A program made the translations under genes and the position numbers. Positions 35,976 to 44,616 of a stretch of DNA of 64,000 bases are shown here, one piece after another (the stretch's first letter is position 1; each line of letters starts with the position of its first letter). The notes under the pieces are model-generated. The model did not search any database, was not told where the DNA came from, and worked only from the letters and a program-made list of their open reading frames with translations. The DNA lies in NCBI RefSeq assembly GCF_036032445.1, contig NZ_CP107932.1:4280501-4344500 (forward strand). The letters are read 5' to 3'. This DNA is from Nocardia sp. NBC_00416. Its GTDB lineage: Bacteria; Actinomycetota; Actinomycetes; Mycobacteriales; Mycobacteriaceae.

Positions 35976-37514
35976 GTGCCTGATTACGGCCTCGGCAGTT
36001 GGCCGCGCCGCCGGGCGCGGATCCGCCCCGGTACCGTCGCACTGCGACAGGGTGACCGGAGCCTGACCTATGCCGAATTGGCCGATCGGGTGGACCGGCT
36101 GGCCCGCGCGCTGGCCGCCCGCGGCGTCCGGCACGGAGATCGAATCGCCTACCTGGGGCACAACGACATCGCGGTGTTCGAAATATTCTTCTCCGCATGC
36201 CGGCTCGGTGCGATCTTCGTCCCGTTGAGCACCCGGCTCGCCCCGGCGGAACTCTCCGCGCTGCTCGACGACGCGGCGCCGTTCGCCCTGTTCCACAGCG
36301 CCGAGCACACGGAACTCGTCGGTCGGCTGACCGAGCTCGATCCGAGCGTCGACGTGGTCGTATCGATCACCGAGGACAGCTGGTTCGGCCCGGAGCCCGA
36401 GCCCGTCGACACCGCGCCCGACGAGCCGGAGATCGACACCGAGGTGACCCTCGACGACGACGCGGTGATCCTGTACACCAGCGGCACGACCGGCAGACCC
36501 AAAGGCGCTGTGCTCACTCACGGCAATCTGACTTTCAACACCATGAACCAGCTGGCCCACGTCGACGTACTCGGCACCGATACCGCACTGTGCGTATCGC
36601 CGCTGTTCCATGCGACCGGACTCGGCCTGGTCGCCCTGCCGACCCTGTTCAAGGGCGGCACCGTCGCAGTGCTGTCGAAATTCGACCCCGAGACGGTCCT
36701 GGCCACCGTCGAGGAATTGGGCATCACCTCGTTCGCTGCGGTCCCGACCATGCTGCAGATGCTCTGCGACCACCGCGACTTCGCGGACGCCGACCTGCGC
36801 TCGCTCCGTTACGTCATCTATGGCGGGTCCATGGTCGCCGAACGTGTCGCGGTCGACTGGCAACGGCGCGGCGTGGATATCCTGCACGGCTACGGCATGA
36901 CCGAGGCATCCCCGGGCGTCAGCCTCGCCACTGCCGACGGCGCCGCCGATCGGCCGGTGTCGGCCGGCCTGCCGCACTTCTTCACCGATATCGCGATCAG
37001 AAACCTGTCCACGGCAGCGGCGGCGGACGGATCGGGAGAATTGCTGGTCCGGGGCCTGAATGTGTCCGGAAGCTACTGGAGACGGCCCAGCGATGCCGAA
37101 ACTCGCCCGGACGGAGAGTGGTTCAGATCCGGCGATGTGGTCCGCATCGCCGAGGACGGCTGGATCTACGTCATAGACCGCATCAAGGACATGATCATCT
37201 CCGGCGGCGAGAACATCTATCCCGCGGAGATCGAGGCCCATATCGATGCCCTTCCCTACGTGGTGGAATCCGCGGTGATCGGGGTGCCCGACGAGCGCTG
37301 GGGCGAGGTCGGGACGGCGTATGTCGTACTCACCGCCCCCGATGCCATGACAGATCAGGATCTTCGTGACGCGCTGCGGGACAAGCTCGCGGCGTTCAAA
37401 ATTCCCCGATATGTCCGGTTTGTGGATCGACTCACCAGAAACGCCACGGGAAAGATCGTCAAACAATCCCTTCGCGACGCGGCGTCACTCGACAAGAGCC
37501 TGCCGATGAGGTAG
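35976..37514 (+). CDS. Acyl/aryl-CoA ligase (ANL superfamily, 4CL/FadD-like)
   Basis: This adenylate-forming enzyme activates a carboxylic acid as an acyl-AMP and then a CoA thioester. Visible motifs are the P-loop YTSGTTGRPKG (near residue 168), the aromatic-site motif YGMTEASPG, the Asp of WFRSGDVVRI, the hinge DRIKDMIISGGENIYP and the C-terminal catalytic Lys in NATGKIVK. The start is uncertain: GTG 35976 has CGGAG five bases upstream; GTG 35970 and TTG 35943 are in frame. Beside an aromatic ammonia-lyase its likely substrate is a cinnamate or coumarate-type acid; a fatty acid is the alternative. Confidence 0.88.
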   Translation: MPDYGLGSWPRRRARIRPGTVALRQGDRSLTYAELADRVDRLARALAARGVRHGDRIAYLGHNDIAVFEIFFSACRLGAIFVPLSTRLAPAELSALLDDAAPFALFHSAEHTELVGRLTELDPSVDVVVSITEDSWFGPEPEPVDTAPDEPEIDTEVTLDDDAVILYTSGTTGRPKGAVLTHGNLTFNTMNQLAHVDVLGTDTALCVSPLFHATGLGLVALPTLFKGGTVAVLSKFDPETVLATVEELGITSFAAVPTMLQMLCDHRDFADADLRSLRYVIYGGSMVAERVAVDWQRRGVDILHGYGMTEASPGVSLATADGAADRPVSAGLPHFFTDIAIRNLSTAAAADGSGELLVRGLNVSGSYWRRPSDAETRPDGEWFRSGDVVRIAEDGWIYVIDRIKDMIISGGENIYPAEIEAHIDALPYVVESAVIGVPDERWGEVGTAYVVLTAPDAMTDQDLRDALRDKLAAFKIPRYVRFVDRLTRNATGKIVKQSLRDAASLDKSLPMR

Positions 37515-37839
37515 CTCCGAATAGTTTCACTGCTCCGGTGTCGCGCAAGTCCTATCGATTCATGCGACACCGATGCCCGATGTACTGCATTTCCGTACCA
37601 TCCGGGACTTCGCCGAAACGGTCGAAATGTTCGTCTAATATCATTTCAACCGACCTTACTTGATATTCCGTGTGCGCAATCAATAGTTCCGAACCTTGCA
37701 GAATTCACCATCCGAGTGATCAGAAACACATTCATTTCGAATGGCATTGACAGAATTTCCGTTCGAGTCGGAACATACATGGGATCCCATCGGGACCCAT
37801 TCTGAACTCGGCATCATTGTTTCCAGGAGAGTCGACACC
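37515..37839. other. 325-bp spacer between CoA ligase and ammonia-lyase
   Basis: It starts with a 9 bp stem hairpin (37536-37572) and is otherwise AT-richer sequence that probably holds a separate promoter for the ammonia-lyase gene. No gene is supported; the frame from ATG 37741 joins the lyase but has no ribosome site. Confidence 0.5.
37536..37572 (+). terminator. Hairpin after the CoA ligase gene
   Basis: CGGTGTCGC (37536-37544) is perfectly complementary to GCGACACCG (37564-37572) across a 19-base loop, 22 bases after the ligase stop. There is no T-tract, so termination is only probable. Confidence 0.5.
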
Positions 37840-39366
37840 GTGAATCCTCCACTAACGGCTGCGCCGTCCCGCACCGCCGGTATCCAGATACCGGGCCGGC
37901 TCACTCCGGCTCTGCTCGAACGGGCCGCACAGCCGGTCGAAGTCGAACTGGCTCCGGCGGTACTGGCAGGCGTCGACAACTGTCGCGAATTCGTCTCGCA
38001 GCTACTGGAAGACGGCGCCGCCATCTACGGCAGCACCACGGGTTTCGGTCCGCTGGTGGAGTTCGCGGGCCGCGAGGTAGCCGCCGACCAGTGTGACAAC
38101 ATCCTCTATCACCTGACCGCGGGGCAGGGTGAAGACCTGCCGCCCCGGGTAGTTCGCGCCGCGGCGCTGGCACGATTGTGGTCACTCGCGCAGGGACATT
38201 CCGGAGTGTCGGTTCATGTGCTGACGGCGCTGGCGGCCATGTTGCGCACCGATTTCGCTCCCGCTGTGCCCCGGATAGGGTCGCTGGGCGCAAGCGGCGA
38301 TCTCATCCCACTGGCATACGTGGCAGGCGCACTGCGTGGTGAAGGATTCGCGTACGTGTCCGGCCGGAGACTGCCCGCGCCCGAGGCATTGGCGGTCGCC
38401 GGACTGACTCCCTTGGCATTGGACGGCCGCGATGGACTCGCCCTGGTCAACGGGACGTCGGTCACGGTGGCGGCAGCCGGCCTCGCACTGGCGTCGGTCC
38501 GGAGGTCACACTCCGTGGCGATGTCGTTGACGGCCTTGCTGATCGACCTTCTCGGCAGTGATCCGGGATTTCTGTCGCCTCATCTGCTCGAAGCGTTCGG
38601 GCACCCGCAGGCGGCTTCGGCGGCCGGTCGGATCCGAACGCTGCTGGAGGGAACCGAACCGACCGGCACCCGCTCGCTACAGGAGCCCTACAGCATTCGC
38701 TGCACGCCACATCTACTCGGCGCGGTGGGAAACTCGTTGCAGCACGCCGACGGTGTCATCGACGACGACCTCAACGGCGTCAGCGATAACCCGCTGTTCT
38801 TCCCGGAGCACGGAACCGTGGTGCACGGTGGGAACTTCTTCGGCCAGCCGGTGGCCTTCGCCGCCGACCTGCTGATGATCAGCACGGTGCAGATGGGAAA
38901 TCTGGCCGAGCGGCAGCTCGATCTGTTGATCGATCCGCACCGAAATGGCGGCCTGCCGCCCATGCTCGCCACCGAACCGGGTAAGCAGCACGGTGTACAA
39001 GGCGTCCAGCTGGCGGCGACCGCGACTATCGCGGCGATGCGCAGATCCGCCCTGCCCGCGTCGATTCAGAGCATTCCGACGAACGGCCACAATCAGGACG
39101 TCATTCCATTCGGTACACAGGCGGCACTCAATGCACTCGACGCCGCCACATCGGTGCGCTGGCTGCACGGTTCGCTCGCGGTGGCTTTGCGCCAGGCCGT
39201 CCATGTCGGCGGTAGACGCCCGACCGCGCCCAAGTGCGCGGACCTCTTGGATCGATTGATCGAAGCCATACCGCCCATCGACCCGGACCGGCCCCTGGAC
39301 AACGATGTGCGCATCGCCGCCGCACTGCTCGACGATCTGGTCGAACCGCTACCGGTCGAAATCTAG
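37840..39366 (+). CDS. Aromatic amino acid ammonia-lyase (MIO type, TAL-like)
   Basis: The 508-residue protein belongs to the histidine/phenylalanine/tyrosine ammonia-lyase family. The Ala-Ser-Gly that cyclises to the MIO electrophile is in GSLGASGDLIPLAY near residue 150. Catalytic-site motifs include YGSTTGFG, LINGT-type ALVNGTSV, SDNPLFFPE and NGHNQDVI. The selectivity pair is His-Leu (ILYHLTAGQG near residue 90), as in tyrosine ammonia-lyases, not the Ser-His of histidase or Phe-Leu of PAL. So p-coumarate is the expected product; a 2,3-aminomutase role is the alternative. GTG 37840 has AGGAG ten bases upstream; ATG 37741 lacks one. Confidence 0.88.
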   Translation: MNPPLTAAPSRTAGIQIPGRLTPALLERAAQPVEVELAPAVLAGVDNCREFVSQLLEDGAAIYGSTTGFGPLVEFAGREVAADQCDNILYHLTAGQGEDLPPRVVRAAALARLWSLAQGHSGVSVHVLTALAAMLRTDFAPAVPRIGSLGASGDLIPLAYVAGALRGEGFAYVSGRRLPAPEALAVAGLTPLALDGRDGLALVNGTSVTVAAAGLALASVRRSHSVAMSLTALLIDLLGSDPGFLSPHLLEAFGHPQAASAAGRIRTLLEGTEPTGTRSLQEPYSIRCTPHLLGAVGNSLQHADGVIDDDLNGVSDNPLFFPEHGTVVHGGNFFGQPVAFAADLLMISTVQMGNLAERQLDLLIDPHRNGGLPPMLATEPGKQHGVQGVQLAATATIAAMRRSALPASIQSIPTNGHNQDVIPFGTQAALNALDAATSVRWLHGSLAVALRQAVHVGGRRPTAPKCADLLDRLIEAIPPIDPDRPLDNDVRIAAALLDDLVEPLPVEI

Positions 39367-39382
39367 GAAAGAGCGCACACGG

Positions 39383-40816
39383 ATGAAGCAGATTCTGACC
39401 CAGGTCACCGTGATCGGCGCCGGTATCGCAGGCACCTGGTTGGCGTACCGCCTGGCTCGAGACGGCGTTTCCGTCGTCATGCTCACCGCCGGGCACGAGG
39501 ATACGCCGACAGTATCCCTGGGGGCCGCGACCGTTTTCAATCGGCGGTTGATGGACAGTCGTAGTCCGGAGGACCTGGCGAACATTCTCCTGGATGAAAC
39601 GGCGACACAACATCCCGAACTCCAGTCGTTGCTGCACCGATATTTGCAACGGGAATTCGCCGAGCTCACGGAACTTGTACCCTTCCAGACACTGGCGACA
39701 ATGCTGGTGCCGCGCCATCCGATTCCCTTCCCTCGATTAGGGGCCGGTGGTGAGGTGATCGCACTTCTGCATGAACAGATCCTTACCCTCGGTGGCCAGA
39801 TCATTACTGGCCGTGTCACGGATCTACTCGTCGAGGACGGTGTCTGCCGGGGGATCGCCTATGTGCACGCCGAGGGACAGGGGATCGTCCAGTCCGGCGC
39901 AGTGGTGATCGCCAGCGGCGGATATTCCGGTCTCATGCCCCAGGCGCATACGCACAACTCGGGAAGCATGCTGGGGACCTTCGCCGCCGCGGGCGGTGAG
40001 CTGACAAACCTGGAATTCTCGCAGCGCCATGCCCTGGGCGATCTGACCGCAGGCCGTGTGCTCTACCCGCCTGACCTGGAAGGGGCACAATTCTATCGGG
40101 GCGATGAGCGAGCTGTGTGGCTGGAACGAGCGTATGCCACCATCAGCGAAGAGCGCCGTGACATCGAGATTTTCCAGCAGTATTGGCGATACAACGGGCA
40201 TATCCCCCATACGCTGAAGCGCGGTGACATCAGCTATTCCCTCGGCCCGATCTACGGGCTCTCCATGGGCGGAGTCGCACATATCGGCAGTGCCAGCAAT
40301 ATAGAAAATGTTCATGTCGCCGGCGAAGCAGCCCATGATATCGCGGCCGATGCCATAATCGGCCGCCCTTGGGCGATTTATATCTCGTCCGCGGGCAGGC
40401 TGGCCGATACCCTGAAATCGCTCCCGGCGGAGACCACGCCGGAGGCCTTCTCCGTCCCCGAAAGAAGTTCCGAGGTCGACGCGGAATTACGCACCTCCGT
40501 GCGGCGGCGTCTCCTCTCCTTTGAGGATCATCGATTCTCCGAGGCCGCTGTGGCAGAATTTACGGAATGGTGCCGCCGGAGCCGGAAAGAGCTATCGGAA
40601 ACGCACAACAGTGACGCCGCGATTTTGATTCTTGCGGAATCCTATGCCCTGAGCGCACTGCTGCGACGGGAAAGCAGAGGTTACTTCTATCGCGCGGATT
40701 TCCCGACAGCCGATCCCACGCTCTCCCGGCACCGAACGGTTGCCCGCTACGACCGGTTCAGCGATACCGTGCAGGTAGAGCTCGTTCCCAACGCGATCGG
40801 CTCGCGGCCCGGCTGA
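39383..40816 (+). CDS. FAD oxidoreductase (L-aspartate oxidase/fumarate reductase family)
   Basis: The 477-residue protein has an N-terminal dinucleotide fold (VIGAGIAGTWLAYRLARDG). Features of the SdhA/NadB family follow: a capping segment, VVIASGGYSGL, the second FAD block GLSMGGVAHIG with VAGEAAHD, and a helical C-terminal domain. It has no haem or signal peptide. Family members oxidise or reduce a C-C or C-N bond next to a carboxylate, so it may act on an aromatic amino acid or arylacrylate made by its neighbour. It starts 16 bases after the lyase stop and is clearly less GC-rich than flanking genes, suggesting transfer. Confidence 0.8.
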   Translation: MKQILTQVTVIGAGIAGTWLAYRLARDGVSVVMLTAGHEDTPTVSLGAATVFNRRLMDSRSPEDLANILLDETATQHPELQSLLHRYLQREFAELTELVPFQTLATMLVPRHPIPFPRLGAGGEVIALLHEQILTLGGQIITGRVTDLLVEDGVCRGIAYVHAEGQGIVQSGAVVIASGGYSGLMPQAHTHNSGSMLGTFAAAGGELTNLEFSQRHALGDLTAGRVLYPPDLEGAQFYRGDERAVWLERAYATISEERRDIEIFQQYWRYNGHIPHTLKRGDISYSLGPIYGLSMGGVAHIGSASNIENVHVAGEAAHDIAADAIIGRPWAIYISSAGRLADTLKSLPAETTPEAFSVPERSSEVDAELRTSVRRRLLSFEDHRFSEAAVAEFTEWCRRSRKELSETHNSDAAILILAESYALSALLRRESRGYFYRADFPTADPTLSRHRTVARYDRFSDTVQVELVPNAIGSRPG

Positions 40817-40848
40817 AACCGAGCCCGGGCCGACTGCCGTCGCCACGA

Positions 40849-42000
40849 CTACATGACCAGGACGAGGATCACGACGATGATGAGCAACCCGATCAGCAGG
40901 CCGATGGTGACGGCCAGCGCCGGGCTGGGCTGACCCGAATTTCCGCGGGCCGGATTCCCACGAGCCGAGCCGCGACCGACCGGTACCTCGACCGCGGCGG
41001 GCCGGGACGGCTGCGGCTGGGCGCGGCGCGGCAGCGGCCCGGAACGGGGACTGCGCAGTCCGGCGGCGGAATTGCGGGCCGCCCAGGCGGGTATGGTGCC
41101 GTCGTCGGTACGCACCGGCGAGCCGAGGATATTGCCGGCGGCGCCGGGACCGAAAGCGGCGGCCAGGATTTCGTCCCGCGCCTGCGCCATACTCGGTCGG
41201 CGCTGCGGGGCGGGCTCCATCATGTGCAGTAGTGCCCGGGTGAGCATTCCGCTGCGCGCGGGCGGAATGATCTGCGCCATGGCGGCCCGCTCCACGATGG
41301 CGTCGCTGTTGTCGTCCATCCCGAACGGCGGCTGACCTTCGATGGCGGTGTAGAGCGTGGCGCCGAGTGAGAACACATCACTGGCCGCGGTGGGCTGGGC
41401 GCCGCGCGCGACCTCCGGCGGCAGGTAGGCGGGTGTACCGGTGATCATCCCGTCCGGTTCGTCGGATGCCTCGGAGACATTGCGGGAGATGCCGAAATCG
41501 CTCAGTTTCGCCATCCCGACCCCGGGACCGCGATCGGCGACGAGGATATTGCCCGGTTTGATATCGCGGTGCACGATCCCGACATGGTGCGCGGCGGCCA
41601 GCGCGTCGGCGACCTGGGCGCCGATCTGGGCCACCTCGATCACCGGGAGGGCGTTCACCAGCCCGAGCGCCCGGGCGACACTGCGCGAGGGCAGATGCTC
41701 CATCACCAGCCAGGGCTCACCGGCCTCGAGCACCACGTCGTAGACGGCGATGGCGTGTTCGTGGGACAGCTTGGCCGCGACCCGGCCCTCGTGCACGATC
41801 TGATCCCGGACCCGCCGGGCCTGGGCCTCGTCCATACCGGCCGTGGAGAGCACCTGTTTGATGGCGACGTCGCGGTCCAGCAGCCGGTCGGTGGCCAGCC
41901 ATACCGCGCCCATACCGCCACCGCCCAGTTTCGACTGCAGACGGTATCGGCCGGCCACCAGATAGTCCGGGCCGACGATGGGACGAGGGCGATCGATCAT
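40849..42000 (-). CDS. Transmembrane Ser/Thr protein kinase (PknB family)
   Basis: The 383-residue protein has a complete Hanks-type kinase domain (residues ~18-285): Gly loop LGGGGMGAVW, Lys in VAIKQV, catalytic HRDIKPGN near 143, DFGIS and APE-like LPPEVARG. A disordered Pro/Arg/Ser-rich linker follows, then one C-terminal transmembrane helix (LAVTIGLLIGLLIIVVILVLV) ending almost at the stop. There is no extracellular sensor domain, so it resembles membrane-tethered kinases with a cytosolic input. It is divergent from the imuA'-imuB operon. Confidence 0.94.
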   Translation of the reverse strand: MIDRPRPIVGPDYLVAGRYRLQSKLGGGGMGAVWLATDRLLDRDVAIKQVLSTAGMDEAQARRVRDQIVHEGRVAAKLSHEHAIAVYDVVLEAGEPWLVMEHLPSRSVARALGLVNALPVIEVAQIGAQVADALAAAHHVGIVHRDIKPGNILVADRGPGVGMAKLSDFGISRNVSEASDEPDGMITGTPAYLPPEVARGAQPTAASDVFSLGATLYTAIEGQPPFGMDDNSDAIVERAAMAQIIPPARSGMLTRALLHMMEPAPQRRPSMAQARDEILAAAFGPGAAGNILGSPVRTDDGTIPAWAARNSAAGLRSPRSGPLPRRAQPQPSRPAAVEVPVGRGSARGNPARGNSGQPSPALAVTIGLLIGLLIIVVILVLVM

Positions 42001-42135
42001 GCTGTGAGACTAGCCGAATTCGGTGGTAGCTGGCCGGATTCGGAGCGGGACCGGGCGACACGTGACTGCGTTCACTACAGCGGGTCGTAACTATGCCGGA
42101 TGGGCTTCCGGGACCGGGTTTCAGCAGATAAGCTA

Positions 42136-42151
42136 TCGAATGTATGTTCGA
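42136..42151. promoter_or_regulatory. LexA-binding SOS box upstream of imuA'
   Basis: TCGAATGTATGTTCGA matches the actinobacterial LexA consensus TCGAAC-N4-GTTCGA at 11 of 12 fixed positions. It lies 85 bp before the imuA' start. The mutasome cassette is a known LexA target in mycobacteria, so DNA-damage induction is expected. Confidence 0.88.
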
Positions 42152-42235
42152 AGTAAGAAGTAGCTGGGGCAGTGCCGGCCACTCCGGTGACGGCCGATCG
42201 GCTGTCCGCCGTCCGTCGCGGAAGTGGGTGAGAGT

Positions 42236-43027
42236 ATGACAGCACGGCCGCCGAAGGCGAGCGGCGCGCGACTGCGCGAACTGGCGCAATCGCGGCGGGC
42301 ACGAGCGGCGGGCGGCGGATGCACACCCGGCCCCGGACCGGCGCCGCGCGGCACGAACGGACTATCCGCCCCGGTCGCACCGGCGACGAACGTCCAGCGC
42401 GAGATCCTGCCCGTCCCGACGGCCCTGGCTCCCCTGCTGCCCGACGGTGGCCTGGTAAAAGGCACCGTGGTGGCCTACACCGGCGCCGGAACGCTGCTGG
42501 CCGGGCTGCTCGCCGCGGTCACCGGACCGGGCGGGCACGCGGCCGCGGTCGGCCTGCCCCAGCTCGGCCTGCTGGCCGCCGCGGAAATGGGCGCCCGGCT
42601 GGACCGGCTCGCCGTGGTAGCCGACGCCGGCCGGGACCCGGTGGAGGTGGCGGCGGTGTTGCTCGACGGAATGGAGTTGGTCGTACTCGGCCTCGGCGGC
42701 GGCACGGTCTCGCCCGCCCGCGCGCGCGTCCTCACCGCGAAAGCCCGCGGCAAGAGCGCCACGCTGATCGTCACCGGCGGTTCCTGGCCGGCCCCCGATC
42801 TGAGCCTGGAGGCCAAGGTATCCGGCTACACCGGGCTCGGCACGGGCAGCGGGCGGATCCGCTCGATCGACCTCGACGTCGAGGTCCGCGCCAAAACCGG
42901 TGTCCCGCACCGGGGTCGGCTGGCCGCTCGCCCGCTGGACGGCCGGGTGGAATGGACGATACTCGAGAACGCCGTGGCCGATCGGCTCGGCGTCGCACGA
43001 CTGGAACGTTCGGTTGCCGTCTCCTGA
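42236..43027 (+). CDS. imuA': ImuA'-like mutasome accessory protein
   Basis: The 263-residue protein resembles actinobacterial ImuA' (Rv3395c type), a RecA/SulA-like protein that works with ImuB and DnaE2 in damage-induced mutagenesis. A degenerate RecA-like core is visible (GLVKGTVVAYTGAGTLLAGLL, LDRLAVVAD, MELVVLGLGGG) without a canonical Walker A lysine. The N-terminus is basic and disordered. ATG 42236 is chosen; an in-frame GTG at 42224 adds four residues. A LexA box lies upstream and imuB follows 28 bases after the stop. Confidence 0.88.
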   Translation: MTARPPKASGARLRELAQSRRARAAGGGCTPGPGPAPRGTNGLSAPVAPATNVQREILPVPTALAPLLPDGGLVKGTVVAYTGAGTLLAGLLAAVTGPGGHAAAVGLPQLGLLAAAEMGARLDRLAVVADAGRDPVEVAAVLLDGMELVVLGLGGGTVSPARARVLTAKARGKSATLIVTGGSWPAPDLSLEAKVSGYTGLGTGSGRIRSIDLDVEVRAKTGVPHRGRLAARPLDGRVEWTILENAVADRLGVARLERSVAVS

Positions 43028-43055
43028 TCGACGCGCACCACGCAGCGGCCCCCGG

Positions 43056-44597
43056 GTGCTGGCGGTCTGGTGTCCGGACTGGCCGGCGGTCGCGGCGGCG
43101 GCCGGCGCCGGCCTACCGGCCGAACAACCGGTGGCGGTACTGCACGCGAACCGGGTCGTCGCCTGTTCGGCCGCCGCCCGGGAGGCCGGAGTGCGACGCG
43201 GTATGCGCAAGCGCGAGGCGCAGGGACGCTGCCCGGAACTGTTCCTCGCGCAACAGGACCCGGACCGCGACGCACGACTGTTCGAACCGGTCGCCGCGGC
43301 CGTCGACACCCTCGCCTCCGGGGTGGAAGTACTGCGGCCCGGCCTGCTGGCACTGTCCGCGCGCGGGGTGATCCGCTACTTCGGTTCCGCCGAAGCCGCC
43401 ACCCGGCGGCTGCTCGCCGCGCTGGCGACGGCCGGAGTGGAAGCCCGCATCGGTATCGCCGACGAACTGCCGACCGCGATCATCGCCGCCCGGCACGGGA
43501 CCATCGTGGCGCCGGGACAGGACGCGCCGTTCCTGGCGCCGCTGCCGATCGGCGAACTGGCGGCCGAACCGGGGCCGGCCGAACCGGAACGCGCCGCGCT
43601 CCTGGACCTGCTGCACCGGCTGGGTCTGCGCCGGATCGGCGATTTCGCCGACCTGACCCCGGCACAGGTCACCTCCCGGTTCGGCGCCGACGCGGTACTC
43701 GCGCACCGCCGGGCGCGCGCGTTACCCGAACGACCGCCGGCACCCGGCCGGCCCGCCCCGGATCTGGAGGTCCGGCTGCCCTGCGACCCGCCGATCGACC
43801 GGGTCGACGCCGCCGCCTTCGCCGGTCGGCTGCTGGCCACCCGGCTGACCGCGGCGCTGTCGGCGGCCGCCCTGGCCTGCACTCGGCTGGAGATCCGCGC
43901 CGAGACCGAGACGGGCGAACACCTGTCCCGGGTCTGGCGCTGCGCCGAACCGCTGACCGCCGACGGCGTCGCCGACCGGGTGCGCTGGCAACTGGACGGC
44001 TGGCTGACCCGGCCGCACGCCGACCGTCCCACCGGCCCGATCATCGTGCTGCACCTGGTGCCGGTGGAAGTGGTGACGGCGGCGGCGCTGCAGCTCGGCC
44101 TGTGGGGGGATACCGGGTCCGGTGACGAGCGGGCGCTGCGCGCACTGGTCCGGGTACAGGGCCTGCTCGGCGGGGACGCGGTGCGGGTGGGCGTACTCAG
44201 CGGCGGCCGCGGGCCCGCCGAACGGGTCACCATGGTCGCGTTCGGCGACGAACCGGCGCCGGACACCGATCCGGCGCCGCCCTGGCCGGGCCGGATCCCC
44301 GAACCCGCGCCCGCCGTGATCATGCTCAACCGGCCGCCCGTCACCCTGGAGTCCGCCGACGGCGCACCCGTCCGGATCACCGCGCGCGGCCGGTTCAGCG
44401 GGCCCCCGGCCCGTTTGCGCTGGGGACGATCCAGCTGGCGGCTCACCGCCTGGGCCGGACCCTGGTTGCTGGACGAACTCTGGTGGTCGCCCGGCGCCGC
44501 CCCCACCGCTCGCGCGCAAGTGGAACTACCGGGGCCGCACAGCCTGCTGCTGCTCGCCCAGGACGACCAATGGTGCGTGGAGGGGCTCTACGAATGA
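43056..44597 (+). CDS. imuB: ImuB, Y-family polymerase-like mutasome hub
   Basis: The 513-residue protein has the fold of Y-family DNA polymerases but lacks the paired catalytic acids: the palm starts VLAVWCPDWPAVAA and the usual catalytic DE motif is not seen. That fits a non-polymerising scaffold that links DnaE2 and ImuA' to the sliding clamp. The clamp-binding motif QLGLWG lies near residue 346. The C-terminal ~110 residues form the ImuB-C protein-interaction region. GTG 43056 is the only good start. No dnaE2 is present in the window. Confidence 0.92.
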   Translation: MLAVWCPDWPAVAAAAGAGLPAEQPVAVLHANRVVACSAAAREAGVRRGMRKREAQGRCPELFLAQQDPDRDARLFEPVAAAVDTLASGVEVLRPGLLALSARGVIRYFGSAEAATRRLLAALATAGVEARIGIADELPTAIIAARHGTIVAPGQDAPFLAPLPIGELAAEPGPAEPERAALLDLLHRLGLRRIGDFADLTPAQVTSRFGADAVLAHRRARALPERPPAPGRPAPDLEVRLPCDPPIDRVDAAAFAGRLLATRLTAALSAAALACTRLEIRAETETGEHLSRVWRCAEPLTADGVADRVRWQLDGWLTRPHADRPTGPIIVLHLVPVEVVTAAALQLGLWGDTGSGDERALRALVRVQGLLGGDAVRVGVLSGGRGPAERVTMVAFGDEPAPDTDPAPPWPGRIPEPAPAVIMLNRPPVTLESADGAPVRITARGRFSGPPARLRWGRSSWRLTAWAGPWLLDELWWSPGAAPTARAQVELPGPHSLLLLAQDDQWCVEGLYE

Positions 44598-44616
44598 CCC
44601 GCGCGCCCGCGGCCGG

